NCBI GenBank assembly: GCA_026545225.1
Contig: CM048847.1
Coordinates: 8,116,501-8,180,500 of the forward strand
Length of the DNA: 64,000 nucleotides
Direction of reading: 5' to 3'
DNA from: Cornus controversa
Lineage: Eukaryota > Streptophyta > Magnoliopsida > Cornales > Cornaceae
Both the position numbers and the translations under genes were made by a program. How positions within the stretch are numbered: position 1 is the first letter of the stretch; every line of letters starts with the position of its first letter. Of the stretch, positions 46,690-57,925 are shown piece after piece. The notes under the pieces were generated by a model that saw only the letters and a list, made by a program, of their open reading frames with translations, was not told the DNA's origin and made no database searches.

Positions 46690-49600
46690 ATGCGATTCCT
46701 CATCAAACGCCTCTCTCCTTTCCTTTACCATGCTACGGCTTCATCACCATCACAATCCTCCTTCACTATTAGTCGTAGATATACTTCTCTGATATCGGTG
46801 GCCTTCACCGATGATAGACGATCACAGCCGTCCGTTAACCATGCATTCCGAGGAGTCCTCGCCGCTCCATGGTCCGCCATACAGCAACGTGGTGTCAAAC
46901 TTCGCGGGTCCGATGTGAGCTCTCTTTCTTCAAATTACACCTTGCGGTGTTCGGATCATGTGCATTGGGTTTTTGTACATTCTCTTTATTGATGTTCCAT
47001 ATATGTGTGTGTATATATTTATGTGAAATATATGTGTATACCTATAATTGTCACTTACTCTGCTTGGGGTTTGTGGAATGTTGTTGACGTGTCTCATCAT
47101 CCAAATTGCTCATAATTCAAATATATGTACATAGTACATACACATGTATATGTGTGTGTTGTGTGTGTTTATATGTATATATATATCCGAATGTCTTGCT
47201 GTGTTGTTAGTTTGTTATCATTCTCAATTTGTTGTAGGTGAAACCGGGACAGGTCATCGAAAGACGAGGTTTGGGCTTTAATCTCAATTTTACAATTAAA
47301 ACTCACCTTTGTAGTATGTGCATAACTAATAACAACAATTGATTATGATTTTGTTTATTGGGGGTGTGGTGTTTTTCATACATCAGGCAAAGTTTACCAG
47401 GTAATTTGTCAGCCATTTTCACATTTATGTGTGTTTTGTGTGATGAATGGTTGTTGTAGGTTATGGTCTAATTGCATTCATGCTTATAAACTTGGTTTAG
47501 GTTTTAAAAGCGCAGCACACGCAGCAAGGCAGAGGAGGAGCTGTAATACAGGTCTATTTTTAATCCCACTATCTCACAAGTTATTTTTGGTTTTTAAATA
47601 TTAATTCATCTCAATGTGAATCTAATGGAATCTTAGAAGTACAAATATGATTCCAAAAGAAATCTGACATGTGATTTACAGAATAGATAGAAATTGTTTG
47701 TCAAGTTTGCAGTATGGCATGCATTTCAGAATTCCATTACACAATGCATTGCCATGTCTTTTACAAGCAGGAGCAATCATTTGTATGTGCTTAATGTGTA
47801 AAATAAACTGAATATGATTTGAAATGGTATATGATCGTGGTTAAATAGTTACCAATTAAAATACCACTTCACAATAGTATGAATCCTTGTAGGATAGGGC
47901 TATTGAAAGGTTGTCGAACCTCAAGGACTTGTGTAATTAAGATCGGTTATGTTACTTAGTTGTCAGATTACTTCTAATTTGATTTGAAGAGTTGAATGAT
48001 TGATTGTTTAAATCTAATTACTAAATAATTAAGTGCAATTAAAATAATAAAGAGAAAGAGACTAAGGTATTGATTTCACCACTAACCTCACAACCATAGT
48101 CAATTATATTTAACATGGGAAAAATAATTGATGTATGATAATGATTTGTGTCACTACAAGCACACAACGAAATCATCAAGAAAATCCATATAATTAAGAT
48201 TAAGCATAATCCATCTTCGGTTGGCATGAATCGTCTACCTAACTACTTTAATTTAAGACGTATTACGAATCGCCTTCCATAGGTATGAACTATCAAAACC
48301 CCAACTTATATGTTCAATTAATACCATTGCATAACCATCAATTTTGTAATCACAGAAAACAAAGGTGATTTGAGATCAATCATAACAAAACCTTATCTAA
48401 GACAAGAATAGAATTCCATAGCAATCGAGTTTAATCATTAAAACCAAATACAATAGTACAACTATTGTTTTACCCATAGTTATGCAATCATCATGCATTA
48501 AACTATAAATTTCCAATAAATAAATACAATCAAACCATGGATGCTTGGCTACGGTTACATCAATTCGTTAGGTGGAGGTCTAGCCTCTCATTCTCTGGAT
48601 TGGAGACTTGATCAATGCTGGGAACACCATCTTCATACCTCTTCTCCCCTGAAAATTAGCCTCCAAATTCCCCTTTAGTTGTTCTCTAGGTCCCCCAAAA
48701 ACATCCCCAAGTCACCACTTTTATATGCCAAGAGAAAGCATGAAGTTTTCAAACCAAAATAGGAGACTTAGGGTTTTCCCGCAGCCCCAATTAGGTGGAT
48801 TTTTTTGCTGAACTTTGGCCCAACGTTTGACGCCTTAGAAGTTCGATTCACGAAATTTTCGTGAAATATAAAAAGATCCAGAATCAAATTTCGTTCAACC
48901 CACTCGAGATTTGGGCCGTTCTGATAGTCAGAAACAAGAGTTACGAGTAAATTACCAAAACGGGTTCAGAACTTTATTTTGCACATAATTGGATTTCAGC
49001 CTGTAATCTTTTTAAGCAATTACACTTCTTTTAGGCCTCTTCCTAGAGTTGTTTTGAGTTGAAATATTGACTTTGAATTGATCCAATTGATGTAAGCTTC
49101 TTATAACCCTCTTGAATGTCATCTTTGAAAGCCCAAAAATCACGGTTTGAATGAAATTACTATTAAGGACTTGAAAATAAGAAAAACACTAAAATAGAGT
49201 AAAATCACAAATAATCTATTACTAAGAGAATAAAATATGCAATTAAGATTCTAGAATGCGTAACATTCTACGCCTATCAATATATAGTTTGATATAGTAA
49301 TACAAAAAGGTTATTTTGTATGGTTATACAGATCAAGAAGCTGCAAAGTTTTGGTCTTTGCATAGTATGGATTTTGATGATATTAGGTTGCATACTCCAT
49401 TTATGGGTATCAATTAAGTTTAGTGTTTTTGATATCGAGTTAGTTTATAGATCGGTAGTTCATGTTTAAAAATAATAGAATTAACTTTGTAGCGTAAGAC
49501 CAAAAAAAAGTTCTCGAGTGTAGAACCAAGGAGTATTTTCTTTTTTTACTTTTCTTTCGGCTATGGTGGTGTCCAGCCTCTTGGAGCACCCCATCGTTCA

Positions 49601-52600
49601 CCACTTGACACATGCAGTTCTCTTATCTCACATACACCAGACAATTACTGAAAAATTCCCGAGGGAGGTTCCAAGGGGATTCAAACTCCTAACCTCCAAT
49701 ATGTGAGGTGAGAGCATTGTCATATTAGGCCATCCCCGTGGGGTTGCGGAATCATTTTTGTTGAAGACAAAAATACTAAAATAGTACTTGTTTACGTGTT
49801 AGAACTTCTGTAGAAAGCCCTATATAATCTTAAAGGCTAAAGTTAACCTCAAAAAGGAACTTTCTTAAAGCTTATGATTAATAATTAACCATGTTCGTAC
49901 TTTAGAAGTACCTAGCGAAACTAGATATAAACTTCACCTACTTGGAGAGCCTAGAAGCAAGAATTTTAAAAATTAAGTAACAAAGTTGTACTTAAGTATC
50001 TAGTAACTGAACCTAAGATTCTAATATGGCTTTGTAATTGAGTATCTAAAAGTAGTTTAACATATTATAAATTAAAAACTTAAAATTGTGGACGCAATGA
50101 AAAAGCATAATATGGTTTAGAGATTTTAGTTTAGGTCACATAAATAGTTGTTAAAAATTGTCCCACTTCAACTATAATTTTGAACTCGGATCAAGCATTA
50201 TTACCATTTGGTCACATTATTGTTCCAAGAGTTACTTTGAAGTCTACTTTAGGTTTTGCTCTTCTTTTGTTATGAAAATGTGTCATATGTTGGCATATTC
50301 CGCGAGCAAAAGTTGTGTTTTGATATTGAGTCAGTTCAAGTTTGAAAATAACTGAATAAAGTTTTTAGCCTAAGACCAATAACAAATTCTCTAAATGTAG
50401 TTCGAAGGATTTTTGTTTTTGTTTTTGTTTTGTTCAGCGATAGTGGTGTCTGGCCTCTTAGAGCATTTAATAGTTCACCTTGTAAGCTGGAGGAAGGTGT
50501 GCTTTCCGATTCAGAAAGGAGGTTTGGGTATAAGGAGGTTAGATATGTTTAACAAGGCACTGTTAGGCAAATGGCTTTGGCATTTCGGAAGCGAAAGATC
50601 CAGACTATGGAGGAGGGTTGTTGCTAGTCAAAGTGGGGAAGGAGTTGGTGGGTGGTGGTGGTCTATAGAGATGAACCTCCCTATGAGAGGGTGGGTTATG
50701 GAAATGCATCCGGAAAGGCTGGGATGAGTTCTCCAAACACATTCGTTTTAGGGTGAGGAATGGGAGGCATATCAGTTTCTGGAAGGACATTTGGTGTGGG
50801 GAAACATCCTTGGCCCGTAGATTCCCTAGATTGTTCATGACTGCTACGAATAGGCAAGCCTTGGTTGTCGACTGCTATCAACTTGATAGCGGTAGATTGA
50901 CTTGGGACGTGCGCTTTCGTAGGGTATTCCATGATTGGGAACTTACAGAGGTAGTAGAGTTCTTATCCTTGTTGTACAGTCAGGTGGTTGAGGGAGAGGG
51001 GATGGATGAGATGGTTTAGTTGGGTTCCAAGAGGGGAACCTTCGAGGTTCGCTCCTATTATAGAAATCTCTTGGATTTCATGGGTCCCATCTTCCCTTGG
51101 AAGGCAATTTAGCACTGAAGGTGGCTTTCTTTACTTGGACAGTTGTCTCAGGCAAGATTCTTACTATTGATAACCTAAGGAGAAGAGGTCGAAGTATGAT
51201 GAATTGGTGTTGCATGTGCAAAAGGTCGGAGGAAATGGTGGATCATCTTCTTCTTCATTGTCCAGTGGCGAGGGATGTTTGGTACATGTTCTTGGTTGCC
51301 TTTGGTATAGTTTGGGTGATTCCTAGTGTCACGACAAATATGATTGAGGCTTGGAGAGGGTGTACAGTGGATAGCTGAGTCAGAGAAGCTTGGAGGGCCA
51401 CCCACCTCCCTTTGTTATGGTGGGGTCTGTGGCATGAGAGGAATAGGAGGCGCTTCGAGGACGCGGAATCTCCTATTTGATCTCTCAAATACAACATTTT
51501 GAGTGCCTTATTTTTTTTGGGTAAACGGAAGAAATTGTATATCGGGTGATGAAATAGTGGACTTCATTAATAGCTTAAGCTTATAGATGGCCGTGCTCGG
51601 CTTTTTGTATCTTCTAGGAGCGCTCCCCTCTTGAGCGCCTTTTAATGAATTGTTATTTATCAAAAAAAAAACAATGGCAAGATGAATTGATGCCTCGTAT
51701 AATCACATCTTGTTCAATGTGAGTGAGAGGCATGGCCAGATTCTTTTAAAAATGGGCACTAGGAATTATCGAAGCATCTTCGATTGCGGTATGTCAAAGG
51801 GGCGAGTATTGTATGAAATGCTCCTAAAAATCAATAAAAAATCATTTTGTAAACAGCCAAGTATAATCATAATAAATTCAATATATTATCTCTTAGAAAA
51901 GATTTAAATATAATAATATATTTGACAACCATCGCACCGCAAATGCTCATTGAAGGTACAATTTTATTGGCAAGATCCTAGTGGATGGTGAATTGTTAGA
52001 AAAGGAGGAGGATATAGGGAGGGGGATCACTTCCTTCTGTCAAAAGCTTTATTCAAAAACTGTTAGTTGGAGACCTCAACTTGATGGCCTAGAGTTTGAC
52101 AACATCTTAGTTGAGGACAGAGATAGATTGGAGACCGTTCAAAGAAGAGGAGATTGTGGCGGCCTTGCAAAGTTGTAACGGGATAAGGCGCTAGGACTGG
52201 TGGGTTCACTATGGGGTTTTTCCAACAGAATTGGTATGTGGTTAGAGTAGAGGTATTGGCGGCTTTTCATCATTTCCACTCCCATGGTAGATTTGAAAGG
52301 AGTTGGAATGCATCCTTCATTGCTGTCACCCCTAAGAAGGGGGGAGCTATGGACGTGAAGGATTTTAGGCCTATCAACTTGGTGGGGTGCATGTACAAAT
52401 TAGTGGCTAAAGTCCTGGTTTGTCGGTTGAAAGGTATTCTCGATGGGGTGATTTAAGACTCTCAGAATGCTTTTGTGGGAGGAAGGCAAATTTTAGACTC
52501 TGTATTGATTGCCAGCGAATGCGTGGACTCTAGATTGGCTAGCGGGGTGCCAGGAGTGTTGTGCAAGCTGGATATGGAAAAGGCATATGACCACGTTAGC

Positions 52601-55600
52601 TGGGGCTTCCTGATGTATATTCTTGAAAGGATGGGTTTTGGGGAGTCCTGGAGGAGATGAATCTGGTTTTGTATTTCTAAGGTGAAATTCTCAGTGCTTA
52701 TTAGTGGGACACCATTGGGATTTTTCAACAGTTCACGGGGGCTGCGGCAGGGGGACCCTCTTTCCTCATTACTCTTCATTCTTGTGATGGAGGCCCTCTG
52801 TAGGCTTATGGGAAGAGTAGTGGAAAGGGGTTTTATCAAAGTATGGAGGGACAACCTCAACCAAATTCAGGTGTCTCATCTCTTGTATGTCGGTGACAAT
52901 TATTTTTTGTGACGCGGAAGAGGCTCAGATGCGATATTTGAGATGTGTGTGCTAGTTTGTTTTCAAGCAGTTTCAAAGTTGAAGATTAACCTTGAGAAGA
53001 GTGAGATTGTTCCAGTAGGGGAGGTTGCCGCCGATATCGCTATCTTCACTGATATCTCGGTTGCAAGATTGGGCCTTTGCCTATAAAGTACCTGGGTATG
53101 CTTTTGAGGGCATCTCCAAGGACGAAATCTGATTGGGATCCAGTGGCAGAGTGGGTTGAAAGGATGTTAGTAGGTTGGAAGAAACAATATCTGTCAAAGG
53201 ATGTTAGTAGGTTGGAAGAAACAATATCTGTCAAAGGGGGGATGAATCACACTTGTGAAGAGTACCTTATCGAACTTGCCTACCTATTATCTTTCCATCC
53301 TCCAGGTCCCCATCTCAGTTGTGAGGTGTCTAGAGAAGCTACAGTGGAACTTTTTGTGGGAAGGGAGGGTTGATGCTTCCAAATACCGTCTTGTTAATTG
53401 GGAGCAAGTTTGCAAGCCTGTTAACCATGGAGGGTTAGGTTTTGGAAGGATAGAGTAGTGCAATAAAGCCTTGTTAGGAAAGTGGTTGTGGAGGTTGGGA
53501 TGGATAGACCTAAGTTGTGGAGAAGGGTCATTGCCAACAAATAAGGCTAGAGGCGGATGGTGCTCTCTCGAGGTGAGGCAGCCGGCCGGGGTGGGGTTTG
53601 GAAAGCCATTCATAAGGGGTGGGATATCTTTTCCAAACGTATTTGTTTTAAAGTGAAGAGTGGGAGGAAGGTCAAATTCTGGAGGGACGTGTGGTGCGGG
53701 GATCGTCCCTTAAAATCCATTTATTTGTGCCTTTTCTGTATTGCTATGGATAGGGAGATTCTTGTAGCTGACTGCGATCGCCTTGATTGTGGGAGAGTGT
53801 TTTGGGATATTCAGTTCTTGAGATCTTTTCAAGACTGGGAGCTGGGAGTTATTGGTGAGCTTTTGGCAGTGCTATATCGTCAGAAGGTGGGAGAGGCGGG
53901 GGATGATGTTTTGCTTTGGAATGCTTCTAGGCACGGGTGTTTTGACGTTCGATCTTTTTACAAGAGCTTGACAGATGTTCAAGAACCCCCTTTCCCTTGG
54001 AAGGCAGTTTGGCGCACCAAAGCGTCGCTTAAGGTGGGCTTTTTTGGGTGGATGGTGGTTCTTGAGAGGATTTTGACTATTGACATTTTAAACAGGAGGA
54101 GTTGGAATTTGGTGAATAGGTGCTATATGTGCAAAGAAGATGTCGAGACTGTCAGTCATCTCCTCTTGCATTGCCCGGTTGCTAGAGAGTGTTTGGCCAT
54201 GTTGTTCGCTATTTTTGGTGTTTCGTGGGTTATGCTAGAATCTCCTTAGAGTCTGATTGAGGCTTGGAAGGGGTGTGTTGTGAAGGATTAGGTCTGTGAC
54301 GTGTGGGTAGTGGCTCCCCTTTGTTTATGGTGGGGGCTATGGCGTGAGCGGAACATGCGATCCTTTGAAGATGTGGAGGTTCCAGAATGGATGCTCAAGT
54401 TCTTTATTTTCTATACTTTAGACTTTTGGGTTATGGGATGGAATTGTAAATCCTTGGGCGATATAGTTTCTTTTGTAGATTCTTTAGTTGTACAATAGAC
54501 CTCCTTGGTCTTCTTTGTTCTCGGGCTTCGCTCCCCTATTGAGCGTTATTTAATGAAATCTTTCTTTTTTTAAAAAATTAATATATCTACCAATCATAAA
54601 TTTTAATAATTGTCATTTAGCTGCAAATGGTTACAAATAGATAATTAGTTTTCTTGCATCATATAATTAGTCATAACTGTGTTCAACACACTATTTCTCC
54701 TCATGGCCGAGAGTGATTTTATACCCGTTTCCTTGTCTCGATCATCGCCAAATAGTAATGCAATGACAAGAGCGTAAAGTGAACAAACATGGGATTTTTC
54801 AGCCACTGCTTTACGGAGCAAATCCAAGCCCTCATAGTTATTTTTGCCAATCCATTGAACCTGCAATTCACGATCATTCGGTCAATCATAAAATTGAAAC
54901 ATATTAATTTGGGTAAATGTTAATGTTATGAAACGTACCACTCCCCAAATAAACATTGCATCCGTATTTCCACTCTCGAGACAATCATCGAAGAACTTCT
55001 TCCTTTTAGCCACGACATCCGCCGTACTCCAATCATTTATTATTTCGCTTAGTGATTCATAAGGAAGTCGTCGAAGACTCCATGGTGAGGAACCTATTTC
55101 TGCCATTTCCCTAGAACTGAAAGAACAAACAATAAGTTAAATCATATAAACCTCACTTTAGTTCAGCAAAATGCAATTAGAAGAAATGTTGGTAATTGTG
55201 GATTGTGATGAAGAACCGATATCCTAACCATGCATGCAATCGGAGTAGGTCTTTGAGAGATAGAGCAGCCACTCGTCCAACAACTTTGGCCAACATATCT
55301 GTGGGAAGACTCCCAACTCTTTGGTGTGAAGTGTCGTTTAGGAACAAATATGTGTATTTAAGTCGCCCACTTCCGGCATCACACGTTCAATTTGAAAAGG
55401 CTTGGGTTATATTTCCAGAAACTAGACTCGATAAGCTTTCTAACTATATATTATATGTCAAATTTTGAGTTTGGTTGACCCTCAACAAAGCATTTAAAGT
55501 TAGGCTATATGCAGTCAGTTTCAACAGAAAATTTGGATCGATCGAAACTGGAGTTCGATCAGTTGAACTCGCTCCAGAGAGCTATAATTGATACCTCAAT

Positions 55601-57883
55601 TGATCATCGATCAGTGGACACTCAGTAGAACATGGGTTTTCAAGTCTGAATTGGTTTTCTAAACTTTTCAACACTCCCTTACAACATTCTTAATTAATCT
55701 CTAACCACATCGAAACTGGATTTTGATCAGTTGAACTCGCTTTAGAGAGCTATAATTGATACCTCAATTGATCATCGATCAGTGGACACTCGGTAGAACA
55801 TGGGTTTTCAAGTCTGAATTGGTTTTCTAAACTTTTCAACACTCCCTTACAACATTCTTAATTAATCTCTAACCACTCGAACGCTATTACAAGGAGACAT
55901 AAGAGACAATCATACATATGTGAGAGGGATTGAGAGCATATTTTCCAATCACAAGTGAGGTTTTTTTTATAGAAAACCCTATCATATTTTGTGATTGAGT
56001 TAAGGCAAAGAGTTTTAGTAGATACTTGAAGATTAATCAAGCACAACATATATACATCAGAAATTGAAGGTTGGATGACTAGTAGAGGAGACCAATCACA
56101 AAGAGGAAGAAAATTTTTGCACCATCAATAACATCAATATCACTCAAGTCTGTGATGATACTGTTGACCTCGTCAAGATGGTATTTCAGAGACAAACCTT
56201 CGTGCATCTGAAGAGTGAACACTACTTCTTTAGATACAAGCGGTTCGCAAGGGATTTCGTCATATAGCGGGCATCCAACTTGTTCCATTGCTATCTGGCG
56301 TAGTCTCTCCAGAAATTTCTCGCAAAACTTTGTTACTCAAGTACAACATAATCGCACTGTGTGCTTTTTCCATAACCTCATTTTTGCCCTTATTATTTTT
56401 TGGTAGTGCATCCTTTCCCTTCAGCACCTCGGATAACCCATGTTAAACTAACAGATCATGCATCCTAACCCGCCACAGGCTGAAATCGTTTCTGCCCTTA
56501 AACTTCTCAATTTCCAATCCCAACATCTTACTGAAAGCTTTGGTACCAGTTTGTTATGACAAATGTCGTGAACCTAGAACAAATCAAGAACTTGAAAGAA
56601 AAGAAAACACACCACACAAAGATTTACATGGTTTGGCGTAAAGTCTACGCCCATGGTGAAGATCCGATAAAAGTTTTCACTATGCAAAAAAGAGGAGGTA
56701 ACAAGTTTCAGCCCCTAAACCCTATCTTTCTCACTCTCTAGGTTTTCAGTGTTCTCTAATGCGCTTATATACTGGGCTACAATAGATTCCAATCAGGATA
56801 CACCAATGTCCTAACAGGTTATATGATCCACAAAGGGAAAAACAGGTCAAAATATTTTCGGGTCATTGCGACCCGGGCCGAAAAAAAATTCATGCCACAA
56901 CATCACAATTAGGTACAAAAGAGAGTGAAAATGACATTTGTAAATTGGCAAAAATTAGGAATAAATTGACTAGAGATATTGATCAGGTTAGATGTATTAA
57001 AGATGATAAAAAAGTATTAGTTAAAGAAGATGATATATTGAATAGGTGAAAAAATTACTTTCAACAACTTCTCAACGAGGATTATCCTAGAGAGGACATC
57101 GAGAATAATGAGCCTAATCTTAGTATGATAGGTAAAATCAATAGGAAGGAGGTAGAGAGTACATTGCGATAAATGGAAAAAAATAAAGCGGTAGGACCGA
57201 ACAACATCCCTTTAGAAACGTGGAGAACCTTAAGGCCCCGTTTGGTTAGATAGAATTAAGTAGAAAAGAACGGAAATGGAAAAAGAAAAGAAAAGTGAAG
57301 TGAATGAAAAGAAAATTAATTTTTTAGCATGCATTTGGTTAGTATGAATATTTTTTTCAAGAAAGTTGTAGGAAAATATGATTTTATAGTTTGGATAGCA
57401 TGAATGTTACTAGAAAATATTTGTACTTGCCTAAATTGCCCTTATTATATTATATGAAATTATAGAATAAAAATTAATTTGAGTTTCACCGGTCATTCAA
57501 TACTCAATTATTTAGCGAATTGATTATAAACTTAATTTTTAACTTTATAAGGTGCATGTTGGACCATCACTGCCAATCAAATTTGCCCTGCATTATAATC
57601 TTGCAACCAAAGTCTTATAATCCTGCAAGTAGTGGTTTCGGCCACTAGCACGAACGACTGTCTTTGCTCAAGGCCACACCATTGGCAAAAGCAAGGCCAC
57701 GGAGTAAAATTGTTACTTTATTTGATTTATCATATTTCATCAACTAGTCTGTCTTGTCGCTGCTCAAAAATGATGATATGAATTGCCTACATAAGATTTG
57801 ACAATTTAAAGCATATTAGCATTGATGGAAACCACTATTTAACGAAGACCAAAAATTGTATATATATATAGCGAAAATTAACG

Positions 57884-57925
<42 letters not shown>

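Noticed and set aside
46590..46772. 60-codon frame overlapping EF-P exon 1
   Set aside because: It is in another frame of the exon 1 region, without any domain.
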